Origin: Aureimonas sp. AU22
GTDB taxonomy: Bacteria > Pseudomonadota > Alphaproteobacteria > Rhizobiales > Rhizobiaceae
NCBI RefSeq assembly: GCF_001463745.1
Contig: NZ_BBWJ01000006.1
Location: 38,769 to 102,768, forward strand
Direction: 5' to 3'
DNA: 64,000 nt
The stretch's first letter is position 1. Each line of letters begins with the position of its first letter. The translations under genes were made by a program, and so were the position numbers. Below are positions 28,320 to 37,726 of this stretch, piece by piece. Below the pieces are notes generated by a model. The model was not told the DNA's origin, did not search any database, and worked only from the letters and a program-made list of their open reading frames with translations.

Positions 28320-29497
28320 AGGAGCCCCCTCGCGCGTGCCGCCGAGGACAGGAAGCCCTGCACCGCGCCGGTGAACTCCGGCTCGTCGAGCAGGAAGGCG
28401 TCGTGGCCCTTGTCGGTCTCGATCTCGACGAAGGAGACGGAGGCGGCGTTGGCGTTCAGTGCATGCACCACGGCGCGGCTCTCCTGCGTCGGGAACAGCC
28501 AGTCGGAGGAGAAGGACACGAGGCAGAAGCGCGTCTTGGCGCCCCGGAAGGCCTCGGCGAGACGCCCGCCGTGCTCGGCCGCGATGTCGAAATAGTCCAT
28601 GGCGCGCGTGAGGTAGAGATAGGCGTTGGCGTCGAAGCGGTCGACGAAGGTCATGCCCTGGTGGCGCAGGTAGCTCTCGATCTGGAAGTCCGCCTCGAAG
28701 CCGAAACCGAGCTTCTCGCGGTCCTGCAGGTTGCGGCCGAACTTGCGGTGGAGAGCGGCCTCCGAGAGATAGGTGACGTGCGCGGCCATGCGCGCGACGG
28801 CCAGCCCCTTGTGCGGCCGCGTGCCGTGCTGGAGATAGTGCCCGCCGCGCCAGTCGGGATCGGCCATCACCGCCTGCCGGCCGACCTCGTGGAAGGCGAT
28901 GTTCTGCGAGGAGTGGCGCGCGCCGGTGGCGATCGGCAGCGCCGCGAAGACGCGCTCGGGATAGGCCACGGTCCATTGCAGGACCTGCATGCCGCCCATC
29001 GAGCCGCCGATCACGGCGAAGAGCTGGTCGATGCCGAGACGGTCGATCAGCATGGCCTGCGCCCGCACCATGTCTCCGATGGTCAGAACCGGCAGATCGA
29101 GCGCATAGGGGAGCCCCGTCGACAGATCCACCGAGGCCGGTCCCGTCGAGCCCATGCACGAGCCGATGACGTTGGAGCAGACGACGAAGAACCGGTCGGT
29201 GTCGACCGGTTTGCCGGGACCGATCAGGCTGGACCACCAGCCGGGCTTGCCCGTCACCGGGTTGGGGCTGGCGGCATACTGGTCGCCGGTCAGCGCGTGG
29301 CAGACGTAGATCGCATTGGATTTGTCGGCGTTGAGCTCGCCGTAGGTCTCGAAGGCGATGTGGAACGGCGACAGGGTGCGCCCGGCGTCGAGCCGCAACG
29401 GCTCGTCCTCGCCGAAGAAGGCGACCTTCGAGGACGGCTGGCGCGCCTCGCGCGCGCTCAAGGTTTCTTCGATGGCGGGATCTGCGATGATCGACAT
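28316..29497 (-). CDS. metX: Homoserine O-acetyltransferase
   Basis: A 393-residue alpha/beta-hydrolase-fold acyltransferase making O-acetyl-L-homoserine, first committed step of methionine synthesis. Motifs: [26 protein letters not shown], the nucleophile elbow [30 protein letters not shown] Asp region as [13 protein letters not shown], and [12 protein letters not shown] with the catalytic His. The ATG at 29497 gives the usual length. It is divergent from hisC across 137 bases that carry a perfect 7-bp inverted repeat. Confidence 0.95.
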   Translation of the reverse strand: MSIIADPAIEETLSAREARQPSSKVAFFGEDEPLRLDAGRTLSPFHIAFETYGELNADKSNAIYVCHALTGDQYAASPNPVTGKPGWWSSLIGPGKPVDTDRFFVVCSNVIGSCMGSTGPASVDLSTGLPYALDLPVLTIGDMVRAQAMLIDRLGIDQLFAVIGGSMGGMQVLQWTVAYPERVFAALPIATGARHSSQNIAFHEVGRQAVMADPDWRGGHYLQHGTRPHKGLAVARMAAHVTYLSEAALHRKFGRNLQDREKLGFGFEADFQIESYLRHQGMTFVDRFDANAYLYLTRAMDYFDIAAEHGGRLAEAFRGAKTRFCLVSFSSDWLFPTQESRAVVHALNANAASVSFVEIETDKGHDAFLLDEPEFTGAVQGFLSSAARARGLL

Positions 29498-29525
29498 GGC
29501 TCGTGCTAGCCCCAAGCCTCCCGCA

Positions 29526-29544
29526 GCGCAACGGAATGTTGCGC
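29526..29544. promoter_or_regulatory. Perfect inverted repeat in the metX-hisC divergent spacer
   Basis: GCGCAAC and GTTGCGC arms flank GGAAT. It is 28 bases upstream of the metX ATG and 90 bases upstream of the hisC ATG. As DNA it could be an operator; as RNA it would be a 7-bp hairpin in the metX leader. It does not show the conserved loop sequences I would expect of a SAM riboswitch. Confidence 0.45.
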
Positions 29545-29634
29545 CTTCCCTCGACAGCCACGGCGGCGAAGAGTATGCGCGGGCGCATGCTCCCTACCGG
29601 CAGCCCCCTTGCCCGCAGATTGCCAGGACCCGCC

Positions 29635-30738
29635 ATGACCAGCCTTCCCGTGCGCCCCCAGCCCAAGCCCGGCGTCCTCGACATCGAGGCCTATGTGCCC
29701 GGCAAGAGCAAAGCACCGTCGGGCGTCACGCTGCACAAGCTCTCGTCGAACGAGACGCCCTTCGGCGCCTCGCCCGACGTGCAGGCGGCACTGCGGGACG
29801 TCGCGACCAGGCTGGAGCTCTATCCCGACGGCCAGGCGAACGCGCTGAAATCGGCGATCGCCGAGGTGCACGACCTGCCGGTCTCGCGCATTCTGTGCGG
29901 CAACGGGTCGGACGAACTCCTCGGGCTCCTGGCGCAAGCGTTCCTGTCGCCCGGCGACGAGGCGATCCACACCGAGCACGGCTTCCTCGTCTACGACATC
30001 TATATCCGCGCGGCCGGCGCGACGCCGGTGGTCGCCCGCGAGCGGGACGAGCGCGCCGAGGTCGACGCCGTTCTCGCCTGCGTCTCTGAGCGCACCAAGA
30101 TCGTCTTCCTCGCCAATCCCAACAACCCGACCGGCACCTACCTGCCGGCCTCCGAGATCCGCCGCCTGCACGCGGCCCTGCCCCCGCACGTCCTCCTGGT
30201 GCTCGACGCCGCCTATGCCGAATATGTCCGGCGCGAGGACTACGAGGCGGGCGCGGCGCTGGTGGCTTCGAGCGACAACGTCGTGATGACGCGCACCTTC
30301 TCCAAGATCCATGGCCTTGCAGCGCTGCGCATCGGCTGGATGCTGGCGCCGGAAGCGATCGTCGACGCGCTCGACCGCATCCGCGGGCCGTTCAACCTCA
30401 ACGCCATGGCGATCGCCGCCGGGGCGGCGGCGATCCGCGACCGGGCGCATGTCGAGAAGTCCGTTGCGCACAACGAGGCGTGGCTGGAGCGCCTCGGCCG
30501 TGAGTTGTCCGCGCTGTCGCTGCGCGTCACGCCGTCGGTCGGCAATTTCGTGCTGGTTCACTTCCCCGACGAGGCCGGCCGCACGGCGGCGGACGCCGAC
30601 GCGTTCCTGACGCAGCGCGGCTTCATCCTGCGCCGCGTGACGGGCTACGGCTTCCCCAACGCGCTGCGGCTGACGGTCGGATCCGCAGAGGCCAACGAGG
30701 GCGTCCTTGCTGCCTTGAAGGACTTCCTCGCGAAATGA
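29635..30738 (+). CDS. hisC: Histidinol-phosphate / aromatic aminotransferase
   Basis: A 367-residue PLP-dependent class II aminotransferase. [37 protein letters not shown] (PLP region), DAAYAEYV and [17 protein letters not shown] (the Schiff-base lysine) are all present, with the C-terminal arginine in [10 protein letters not shown]. It transaminates imidazole-acetol phosphate and, in rhizobia, probably aromatic acids too. AGGA six bases before the ATG at 29635 decides the start. Its stop overlaps the tyrC ATG (ATGA), linking it with aromatic amino acid synthesis. Confidence 0.94.
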   Translation: MTSLPVRPQPKPGVLDIEAYVPGKSKAPSGVTLHKLSSNETPFGASPDVQAALRDVATRLELYPDGQANALKSAIAEVHDLPVSRILCGNGSDELLGLLAQAFLSPGDEAIHTEHGFLVYDIYIRAAGATPVVARERDERAEVDAVLACVSERTKIVFLANPNNPTGTYLPASEIRRLHAALPPHVLLVLDAAYAEYVRREDYEAGAALVASSDNVVMTRTFSKIHGLAALRIGWMLAPEAIVDALDRIRGPFNLNAMAIAAGAAAIRDRAHVEKSVAHNEAWLERLGRELSALSLRVTPSVGNFVLVHFPDEAGRTAADADAFLTQRGFILRRVTGYGFPNALRLTVGSAEANEGVLAALKDFLAK

Positions 30739-31688
30739 CCGAGCCGCTCTTCGATAAGATCGCGCTGATCGGCATCGGCCTGATCGGCTCCTCCATCGCG
30801 ATCAACATCCGCGACCGGGGCCTCGCACGCGAGGTGTCGATCGCCACACGCCGCGAAGCGACACTTGCCCGCGCGCAGGAACTGCGGCTCGGCACGAGCT
30901 ACCATCTCGATCCGGCGGATGCGGTGCGCGACGCCGATCTCGTGATCCTGTGCCTGCCGGTCGGCTCCTGCGGCGCGGCGGCGGCTGCCATCGCGCCGCA
31001 CCTCAAGGCCGGCGCCATCGTCTCCGACGTCGGATCGGTGAAGGGTGCGGTGGTCGACCAGATGCGCCCCCATCTTCCGGCGCATGTGCATTTCGTGCCC
31101 GGCCATCCGATCGCCGGCACCGAGCAGTCGGGCCCGGACGCCGGCTTCCTCGAACTCTTCGAAAACCGCTGGACGATCCTCACCCCGCTCCCCGAGACGG
31201 ACGAGGCGGCGGTGGAAGCCTTGCGCGCCCTGTGGCTGGCCACCGGCGCGAACGTCGAGGTGATGACGCCCGAGCACCACGACCTCGTGCTCGCCATCGT
31301 CTCCCACGTGCCGCATCTCATCGCCTACAACATCGTGGGAACGGCCGCCGACCTCGAGACGGTCACGCAGTCCGAGGTCATCAAGTTCTCGGCGTCCGGT
31401 TTCCGCGACTTCACGCGCATCGCCGCGTCCGACCCGACCATGTGGCGCGACATCTTCCTGACCAACCGCGAGGCGGTGCTGGAAATGCTGGCGCGCTTCT
31501 CCGAGGATCTTGCATCGTTGCAGCGGGCCATCCGCTGGGGCGACGGCGATGCGCTCTTCGATCTCTTCACCCGCACCCGCACCATCCGCCGCTCCATCGT
31601 GCAGGCGGGGCAGGACACGGAGGAGGCCAATTTCGGCCGCCTCAAGCCGCGCAAGGACCCCTGGAACGAGAAGGCACCGGGGGAGTGA
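30735..31688 (+). CDS. tyrC: Prephenate/arogenate dehydrogenase
   Basis: A 317-residue NAD(P)-dependent enzyme of tyrosine synthesis. The dinucleotide loop [17 protein letters not shown] opens the protein; [23 protein letters not shown] holds the active-site His, and [14 protein letters not shown] and [19 protein letters not shown] are typical of TyrA proteins. It overlaps hisC by four bases, so both are translated from one message, which fits their joint role in aromatic amino acid formation. Confidence 0.93.
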   Translation: MTEPLFDKIALIGIGLIGSSIAINIRDRGLAREVSIATRREATLARAQELRLGTSYHLDPADAVRDADLVILCLPVGSCGAAAAAIAPHLKAGAIVSDVGSVKGAVVDQMRPHLPAHVHFVPGHPIAGTEQSGPDAGFLELFENRWTILTPLPETDEAAVEALRALWLATGANVEVMTPEHHDLVLAIVSHVPHLIAYNIVGTAADLETVTQSEVIKFSASGFRDFTRIAASDPTMWRDIFLTNREAVLEMLARFSEDLASLQRAIRWGDGDALFDLFTRTRTIRRSIVQAGQDTEEANFGRLKPRKDPWNEKAPGE

Positions 31689-31691
31689 GCC

Positions 31692-32726
31692 TCAGATCCT
31701 CGGCAGCCGCCCGAGCGGGATGAAACCGAGCCGAGCCTCGCCGTCGCGCACCGCGACGTCGAGGACGGTCTGTCCGTTCTCCTGCCGTCCGACGAGGCCG
31801 ATGCCCCCTGCGATCGCCGAGGCAACGCCGCCGCTGCCGGGAACGAGTACCGTGACGAGCGTGGCGATCGCCTGCGGGTTCTCGACGCCGAGCCGGAAGT
31901 CGCCGGAAATCTCGCCCGCCTCCGACACCCGGAACGGACCCGACACATCGACGCTCGCCCCCACCGAGGAGACGAGGCGCAGCGAGCGGATCATGCCCGC
32001 CTCACCCCGAAGGGCCGGCCCGACCTGCCCGCCCGGCACGCCGTCCTGCAGCCAGCCGGCGGCGCCGTCCACGGTGAGGTCGGCCGACAGGTCGAAGGCG
32101 GGAATGTCCCCGATCGGCGGGATCGTGGCGACGACGCCGGCATCCGACAGGGCGAAGTCGAGTGCCGCCCCGTTCTGGCGGGCATGCGTCTCCAGCCGAA
32201 CCGAGCGGGCGAGAGGGGTCAGCGCCCCGGCTTCTCCGACGAGCGACAGGACCGCGTGGTCCACCGCGATCGACACGCGCTCCAGGCCCTCCGTCCAGAG
32301 GCTCGTCGAGGCTTGGGCCAGCGCCCAGTTCATCTCCAGCGGCGGCAGGTCCGGCACGGTGGCGCGCAAGGGCCCGCCAAGTTCGGCGACGATGTGCGAG
32401 GGCTGGTAGATCTGCGCCGCCGTGCGCAAGGACCCGGCGGAAAGACGGATGCCGTTCGCGGGCGCGTCGACGCCGACGGCATCGCAGGACAAGCCGATCC
32501 GGAACGGGTAGCCGAAGACCTCGCGCCCGTCGCAGGCGATCGCGGTGCCGCCGCCGCCCGCCGCATCGAGCGCCGAGACGACGCGGCGGTCGAGTTCTCC
32601 CGCCAGATAGTACCAGACGCCGGTGAGGGCCGCCGCCAGCACCACCACGAGGATCGCGACACCCGCGAAGACGCGGCCCGCCGCCGAACTGCGGCCCGTT
32701 TCGCCTTCCGCCCTTGACCTTGCCAT
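31692..32726 (-). CDS. DUF2125-domain membrane-anchored protein
   Basis: A 344-residue protein with an N-terminal signal-anchor (VFAGVAILVVVLAAALTGVWYYLAG, about residues 19-43) and a large beta-rich periplasmic domain; ACDGREVFGYPFRIGLSCDAV is a DUF2125 hallmark with two cysteines. Found in most rhizobia next to tyrC, with no known function. AAGGA eight bases before the ATG at 32726 decides against a 13-residue longer start. It is convergent with tyrC and divergent from the ChaC-like gene. Confidence 0.85.
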   Translation of the reverse strand: MARSRAEGETGRSSAAGRVFAGVAILVVVLAAALTGVWYYLAGELDRRVVSALDAAGGGGTAIACDGREVFGYPFRIGLSCDAVGVDAPANGIRLSAGSLRTAAQIYQPSHIVAELGGPLRATVPDLPPLEMNWALAQASTSLWTEGLERVSIAVDHAVLSLVGEAGALTPLARSVRLETHARQNGAALDFALSDAGVVATIPPIGDIPAFDLSADLTVDGAAGWLQDGVPGGQVGPALRGEAGMIRSLRLVSSVGASVDVSGPFRVSEAGEISGDFRLGVENPQAIATLVTVLVPGSGGVASAIAGGIGLVGRQENGQTVLDVAVRDGEARLGFIPLGRLPRI

Positions 32727-32783
32727 GCGGGCATCCTTTCTGCGCAGCCGAACCGGCGCCTTCATGAAGCGCCGGAGACGGGA

Positions 32784-33308
32784 ATGGCAAGAGCGATGGA
32801 CGATTTGTGGGTCTTCGCCTACGGCTCGCTGATCTGGCGACCGGGGTTCGAATACGAGGAGCGGGCCAAGGCGCGGCTCGCGGGCTTCCACCGATCGCTC
32901 TGCATCTATTCGCACGTCCATCGCGGCACGCCCGAGCGGCCGGGCCTCGTGTTCGGCCTCGACCGGGGTGGCTCCTGCGTCGGCATGGCGTTTCGGGTGG
33001 CGGCGGAGAAGGCGGAGGCGACGACCGCCTATCTTCGCGCGCGCGAACTCGTCACCAGCGTCTATCTGGAAACGACGCTCCCCGTCCGCCTCCTCGATGG
33101 GCGACCGGTGCGCGCGCTCGCCTATGTCGTGGATCGCGGGCACACCCAGTATGCCGGCCGGCTATCCGTCGAGACGGCGGCTGCGCTCGTCGCCCGTTCG
33201 CACGGGCAGTCGGGCGCCAACCGGGACTACGTCCTGTCGGCGCTCGGGGAGATCCGCGCGCTCGGCCTCAGCGACCGCTGGCTGGAGAGCGTCGCCGCCC
33301 GGATCTGA
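32784..33308 (+). CDS. ChaC-like glutathione-specific gamma-glutamylcyclotransferase
   Basis: A 174-residue protein. WVFAYGSLIWRPGFEYEERA contains the GSLIW nucleotide-sized loop of cyclotransferases, and YLRARELVTSVYLETTLPV carries the YLxxRE catalytic glutamate. ChaC proteins cleave glutathione to 5-oxoproline and Cys-Gly. GGAG upstream supports the ATG at 32784; an in-frame ATG at 32796 is possible. Confidence 0.9.
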   Translation: MARAMDDLWVFAYGSLIWRPGFEYEERAKARLAGFHRSLCIYSHVHRGTPERPGLVFGLDRGGSCVGMAFRVAAEKAEATTAYLRARELVTSVYLETTLPVRLLDGRPVRALAYVVDRGHTQYAGRLSVETAAALVARSHGQSGANRDYVLSALGEIRALGLSDRWLESVAARI

Positions 33309-33312
33309 GGCG

Positions 33313-34137
33313 TCAGAGGCCCTGCGTGCCCTCGGGCGCGCGCTCCTGCTCCACCGGATGCGGATCGGGATCGGCCAGCAGCTGTGCGACGAGCGCGCTC
33401 TTGGCCAGGTCCGGCCGTTCGGCATAGGCGGCCTTGACGAGACCGAGCGACCGCTCCTCGATCCGGTCGCGCAACTCGGCGATGAAGGGATCGCGCTCCA
33501 GGCCCGGCGGGATCGGCTCCAGGAACTCCGCCTGGATCGTACCGGGCTCGCGGCGCACCGCCTGGCGCGGCCAGAACAGGCCGGAGTTCAGCGCCACCGG
33601 CACGGTGGGTATCCTCAGCTCGGCATAGAGATAGTGGATGCCGGGGCGGTAGTTCGGCGCGGTGCCGGGCGCCGAGCGGGTGCCTTCGGGATAGATCACG
33701 ATCTGGCGTCCCTCGGCCACCGCCTTGCGCGCCCCGGCAAGGAGCGACGGCAGGACGGCGGCGCGGCGCGAGCGGTCCACCGGGATCATGCCGAGCGTGC
33801 GGGCGTACCAGCCGAACACCGGAATGCCCATCAGCTCCTTCTTGAGGATGAAGGTCGGCCGCTCCACGACGAGGAGCAGCGCGATCACGTCCCAGAAGGA
33901 CTGGTGCTTGGCGGCGACGATGCACGGGCCGGCGGGCACGCGGTCCGCATGCTCCACCACCGAGCCCGTCCCGGCGACGTGGCGCAGCAGCCAGAGGCTG
34001 TTGCGCGCCCATCCCTTGACGATGCGCCAGCGCGCCTCCTCGGAACGCAGGAAGAAGAACGGCAGGTTCAGGAGAAGCTGCCCGATCAGATGGACGTAGA
34101 ATAGGACCTGGAACAGGACGGAGCGCAGGAGGATCAT
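33313..34137 (-). CDS. plsC: 1-acyl-sn-glycerol-3-phosphate acyltransferase
   Basis: A 274-residue membrane acyltransferase making phosphatidic acid. N-terminal hydrophobic region (LLRSVLFQVLFYVHLIGQLLL), the HX4D motif in AAKHQSFWDVIAL, MIPVDRS, and VIYPEGTRSAPGT are all present. It is downstream of a YdcF gene and may be the last gene of the ftsE-ftsX-ydcF-plsC run (89-base gap). The C-terminal tail is acidic and Pro-rich. Confidence 0.92.
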   Translation of the reverse strand: MILLRSVLFQVLFYVHLIGQLLLNLPFFFLRSEEARWRIVKGWARNSLWLLRHVAGTGSVVEHADRVPAGPCIVAAKHQSFWDVIALLLVVERPTFILKKELMGIPVFGWYARTLGMIPVDRSRRAAVLPSLLAGARKAVAEGRQIVIYPEGTRSAPGTAPNYRPGIHYLYAELRIPTVPVALNSGLFWPRQAVRREPGTIQAEFLEPIPPGLERDPFIAELRDRIEERSLGLVKAAYAERPDLAKSALVAQLLADPDPHPVEQERAPEGTQGL

Positions 34138-34226
34138 CGGGCGAACGGCTCGGACAGCTAGGCGGCCCTTCGGTGGGCCGGTTCCTCATACGGGGCCAAG
34201 GGCGGGAGGGGAAGGCGCAAGGCGCC

Positions 34227-34937
34227 CTACTCCTCGCGCCCGGCGACGCGATGGTGCCAGCCGCCGAAGGCCGACAGGTCGAACCCGGTCGCCAGCCGCG
34301 CCTTGACCGCCAGCACCTTGGCGTATTCCGTCACGAGGAGGCGCAGGCCGAGCCGCGTCGGCCAGCCGTCGCGCCGCCAGAGCTTGTCCGGCGAGACGGG
34401 ATAGGGAACGATCGCCGGCGCGTCGGCGACCCCGCTCATTTCGAGGAGCGAACGGGGGATGTGGTAATCGCTGGTGACGAGCAGGAGACGGTCGAAGCCG
34501 TGCGCCTTGGCCCAGCGCGCCGTCGCCTCGGCGTTCCCGATCGTGTCCATCGCCTCGTAGTCGAGATCGACGCAGCAGTCGATCAACGCCATCTCGGTGC
34601 CGGTCGCACGCGCGATGGCGCCTGCGCTCGTGTCCCGGTTCACGCCGCTGATGAGGAGCCGGCGCCCCTCTCCCTCGCGCAGGAGCGCGATCGCCTTGCG
34701 CAGCCGCTGCTCGCCGCCGGTGAGCACCACGATGCCGTCGGCATGGGCCGCCTCGGGCGGTGCCGACAGGGCGGCGACATCGCTGGCGAAGCGCGCGAAG
34801 CCGCCGACGAGATAGGCCGCGCCCGCAAGCGCCGCGAAGAGGCCGACCCAGGCGATACGGCGCGGCCAGCGTCGACGCCTGCGCGCCTCGTACGGCGTCC
34901 CATCGCCGTCGCGGCGGCCATTCCGGTTCATTCTCAT
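34227..34937 (-). CDS. YdcF/ElyC family (DUF218) protein
   Basis: A 236-residue protein with an N-terminal membrane anchor (IAWVGLFAALAGAAYLVGGF) and a DUF218 domain: DGIVVLTGGEQRLRKAIALL, RRLLISGVNRDTS, TIGNAEATARWA and LLVTSDYHIPRSLLE. E. coli ElyC acts in envelope polysaccharide/peptidoglycan homeostasis, others are uncharacterised. Its start overlaps the ftsX stop (ATGA at 34934-34937). Confidence 0.88.
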   Translation of the reverse strand: MRMNRNGRRDGDGTPYEARRRRRWPRRIAWVGLFAALAGAAYLVGGFARFASDVAALSAPPEAAHADGIVVLTGGEQRLRKAIALLREGEGRRLLISGVNRDTSAGAIARATGTEMALIDCCVDLDYEAMDTIGNAEATARWAKAHGFDRLLLVTSDYHIPRSLLEMSGVADAPAIVPYPVSPDKLWRRDGWPTRLGLRLLVTEYAKVLAVKARLATGFDLSAFGGWHHRVAGREE

Positions 34938-35899
34938 CCGTCCACCGGCGACAGCATGTCGATCGCGGCCAATTGGCTGGTGACCGTGATGCGGGACGTC
35001 AGCGCGGTCAAGACGCCGATGGCGACCACCAGCACCGCCGTTCCGACATAGCCCCATACACTGATGGCGAAGGAGCCGAAGAGGGCGCTGATCTGGTCGG
35101 CCTCGGGTGTCGCCTGGTTGGCCCTCGTCCATTGGCCGACGGCGAGGAACACCAGAAACGCGCAGGCGCCCCCCGTGAACGCGCCGATGAGGCCGAGCTT
35201 CAGGAAGTGGCGCTGGAACTCGCCGGCGATGAAGCCGCTGCGCGCGCCGACGAAATGCAGGACCTCGATGATGTGCCGGTTGCCCGTCATCGCGCCGCGC
35301 GTGGCGAAGACGACGGTGAGAACGGTGGCGATCATCACCAGTGCCAGGATCGCGATGCCGATCAGCACCGTGGCGTGCGCCATGGAGACGAGGCGGGAGA
35401 CCCAGGCGCGGTGGTCGTCGAGGCTCGCCTGGGGCACGGCGGCACGCACCGCCTCGCGCAGGCGGGAGAAGTCGGGGGGCGAGCGCTCGTCGATCCCGAC
35501 GATGACGAGGCGCGGCACCGGCAGTTCGTCGAGATCGAGCCCTTCGCCGAGCCAAGGCTCGAGGAGCCGACCGGTCGCAGCGTCGTCGAGCGGCACCGCC
35601 GACACGACCCCGGGCACCGCGGTCACCGTGGCGCGCACGGTTTCCAGCGCGGCCGCCATGTCCAGCCCCTCGTCCGGCCGGATCTGCACGGTCACCTCGC
35701 GCGCGATCTCGCTCTGCCAGTCGGCGGCCGTGTCGGCGACGAGGGTCACCGCGCCGAGCGTCAGGCTGGCGAGAAAGGTCATGATCGCGATCACGGTGAG
35801 AAGCGCTCGGCCCGCGACGTTGCCCGGGGGCACGATCGGATTGGGCCGCGCCTCTGCGCGCCTGCGCCACCAGTCGAGGAACGCGCGCGGATCAGTCAT
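34934..35899 (-). CDS. ftsX: Cell-division ABC transporter permease FtsX
   Basis: A 321-residue permease. Helix 1 (ALLTVIAIMTFLASLTLGAV), a periplasmic domain of about 100 residues, then three C-terminal helices, with TVVFATRGAMTGNRHIIEVLHFVGA in the cytoplasmic loop, as in FtsX. With FtsE it controls peptidoglycan hydrolases at the septum. It starts eight bases inside the ftsE end and overlaps ydcF by four bases, so all are co-expressed. Confidence 0.93.
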   Translation of the reverse strand: MTDPRAFLDWWRRRAEARPNPIVPPGNVAGRALLTVIAIMTFLASLTLGAVTLVADTAADWQSEIAREVTVQIRPDEGLDMAAALETVRATVTAVPGVVSAVPLDDAATGRLLEPWLGEGLDLDELPVPRLVIVGIDERSPPDFSRLREAVRAAVPQASLDDHRAWVSRLVSMAHATVLIGIAILALVMIATVLTVVFATRGAMTGNRHIIEVLHFVGARSGFIAGEFQRHFLKLGLIGAFTGGACAFLVFLAVGQWTRANQATPEADQISALFGSFAISVWGYVGTAVLVVAIGVLTALTSRITVTSQLAAIDMLSPVDG

Positions 35900-36551
35900 A
35901 GATCTCGAGCCGCCCGTCCGCGAGAATGAGACGCCGCGCCTCGACCTGGTCCATCAGGCCGAGATCGTGGGTGGCGATGACGACGGCGGTGCCGGTGCGG
36001 TTGAGTTCCATGAAGAGGCGCAAGAGGCGCCTGGCGAGCGGCGGGTCGACATTGCCCGTCGGCTCGTCGGCAAGGAGGATGTCCGGCCGGTCGATCAGCG
36101 CGCGCGCGATCGCCGCACGCTGCTTCTCGCCGCCGGAAAGGACCACGGGCGAGGCGTCGAGCCGTTCGCCGAGGCCGACCCACTTGATGAGGTCCTCCAC
36201 GTCGCGCCGATAGCTCGCCTCCTCGCGACCGCGCACGCGAAGCGGCAGCGCGACGTTCTCATAGGTCGTGAGATGATCGAGCAGCCGAAAATCCTGGAAC
36301 ACGACGCCGATGCGCCGCCGGATGGCGGGCAGATCGGTCCGCTTCAGCGTCGAGGCATCCTTGCCGAGCACGGTGATCATGCCGCGCGTCGGCTTCAGCG
36401 CCAGGAAAAGCATGCGCAGGAGACTGGTCTTGCCCGCGCCCGACGGCCCGGTGAGGAACTGGAAGGACTTCGACCGGATCTCGAAGGTCAGGTCGCGCAG
36501 GACTTCCGGCCCCATGTCGTAACGCAGGCCCACGTTCTCGAACCGTATCAA
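35892..36551 (-). CDS. ftsE: Cell-division ABC transporter ATPase FtsE
   Basis: A 219-residue ABC ATPase: Walker A GPSGAGKTS, Q-loop FQDFRLLDHLT, signature VVLSGGEKQRAAIARALI, Walker B ILLADEPTGNVD and the switch THDLGL. Partner of FtsX in cell division. The family begins MIRFENVGLRY; here the codon is TTG at 36551 with an AAGGAGG ten bases before it, and no ATG is near, so TTG is the start. The upstream spacer is divergent from a small hypothetical gene. Confidence 0.94.
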   Translation of the reverse strand: MIRFENVGLRYDMGPEVLRDLTFEIRSKSFQFLTGPSGAGKTSLLRMLFLALKPTRGMITVLGKDASTLKRTDLPAIRRRIGVVFQDFRLLDHLTTYENVALPLRVRGREEASYRRDVEDLIKWVGLGERLDASPVVLSGGEKQRAAIARALIDRPDILLADEPTGNVDPPLARRLLRLFMELNRTGTAVVIATHDLGLMDQVEARRLILADGRLEIYD

Positions 36552-36758
36552 GCCGCCTCGGCCTCCTTGATCCCCTGCGCCGTGCGACGCCAACTTCCGG
36601 ACGCGCCCGGCAGCGCCGCACCTCGTCCCTGATCCATCATTCCGGCCGCATTCGGGCCGCCACCCGTATCCCACAAGCTTCCGTTAACCATAAGAGCTTA
36701 CCGAATCCTGACCTTCGCGGTTTCCATGCCGCGATCCATCGATCGGAAGGAGGGCGGC
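36552..36758. promoter_or_regulatory. Divergent promoter region between ftsE and a small membrane-protein gene
   Basis: A 207-bp spacer. It contains GTTAACCAT (36683-36691) and GAATC (36703-36707), the latter a CcrM-type GANTC site. TTAACC resembles a CtrA half-site but I see no second half at the expected spacing. Confidence 0.3.
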
Positions 36759-37094
36759 ATGGAGCCGAACCTTGGCCAGAGCCCGCGCAGCCGGCAGCAC
36801 GACGTCTGGCGCGGCGCGCGCGGTCTCGTGATCGAAGGGCACGTCGTCGCACGCCGGACCGGGACCAGCCGTCCCGTGCAGGCGCCCATCGAGCCCCCGG
36901 CACCGCGCTGGGGCGCCGCGCTCGATGCGGCGGCGGCTCTTGCGCCGTCGAACCCGCATCTGGCGCGCATCGCCCTTCCGGCAGGCCTTGCGCTCGTGGC
37001 GTTCGTCGCCTTCGCCCTGTCGCCCGGCGGAGCGGAGCGCCACGGCGCGGCCGAGCCGACGGTGCGCGTGGCCGCCGCCCCGGTGATCCGATGA
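36759..37094 (+). CDS. Hypothetical membrane protein upstream of hpt
   Basis: A 111-residue protein: a polar, basic N-terminal half (MEPNLGQSPRSRQHDVWRGA) and one membrane helix near the end (LARIALPAGLALVAFVAFAL). No domain is recognised. AAGGAGG lies just before the ATG at 36759. Its stop overlaps the hpt ATG (ATGA at 37091-37094), so it is co-translated with hpt. Confidence 0.65.
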   Translation: MEPNLGQSPRSRQHDVWRGARGLVIEGHVVARRTGTSRPVQAPIEPPAPRWGAALDAAAALAPSNPHLARIALPAGLALVAFVAFALSPGGAERHGAAEPTVRVAAAPVIR

Positions 37095-37627
37095 TCTCGG
37101 TTCGCGGGCGCGAGCTCGAAACGCTGTTCTCCGAAGAGGAGATCGCGGGACAGGTCGACCGGATGGCGGCAGAAATCGCCGCCAAGAGGCCGGAGAACCT
37201 CCTCGTCGTCGCCGTCCTGAAGGGCTCCTTCGTCTTTGCCGCCGACCTCATCCGCGCGCTCCACCGCCATGGCGTCGCGCCGGAGATGGAGTTCATCTCG
37301 CTGTCCTCCTACGGCGCGGGAACGGTCGGCGGCGACGTGCGGATCGTGCGCGATGTGGAAGGGGCGATCGCGGGACGCAAGGTGCTGCTCGTCGACGATA
37401 TCCTGGAATCGGGACGCACGCTCCTCTTCGCCCGCGACCTCATGCTGGCGCGCGGGGCGACCGGCGCCGAGATCGCCGTCCTTCTCGACAAGCGCATGAA
37501 GCGCGCCGCCGCGATCGAGGCCGACCATGTCGGCTTCGACTGCCCCGACGTCTTCGTGGTCGGCTACGGCATGGATGTCGGCCACGCCTTCCGCGAACTG
37601 CCCTTCGTCGGGCGCGTGGTGGATTGA
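37091..37627 (+). CDS. hpt: Hypoxanthine phosphoribosyltransferase
   Basis: A 178-residue purine-salvage enzyme converting hypoxanthine or guanine plus PRPP to IMP or GMP. The PRPP loop reads KVLLVDDILESGRTL; VVAVLKGSFVFAADLIRAL, FISLSSYGAG and VGFDCPDVFVVGYGMD are the other family blocks. Length is normal for type I phosphoribosyltransferases. It follows a small membrane protein by a four-base overlap. Confidence 0.95.
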   Translation: MISVRGRELETLFSEEEIAGQVDRMAAEIAAKRPENLLVVAVLKGSFVFAADLIRALHRHGVAPEMEFISLSSYGAGTVGGDVRIVRDVEGAIAGRKVLLVDDILESGRTLLFARDLMLARGATGAEIAVLLDKRMKRAAAIEADHVGFDCPDVFVVGYGMDVGHAFRELPFVGRVVD

Positions 37628-37726
37628 AACGCCGCGCAAGATTTGGGGGCGCCGTCCCCTGAATCACCGGAGCCGCGGCGCCTTTCGCGCGTTCTTCCCT
37701 TCCTATCGTATCAGGGGAGTTAGACG

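Noticed and set aside
29498..29634. SAM-II riboswitch before metX
   Set aside because: Expected by pathway, but I cannot see the conserved core or pseudoknot; only an unrelated 7-bp hairpin is present.
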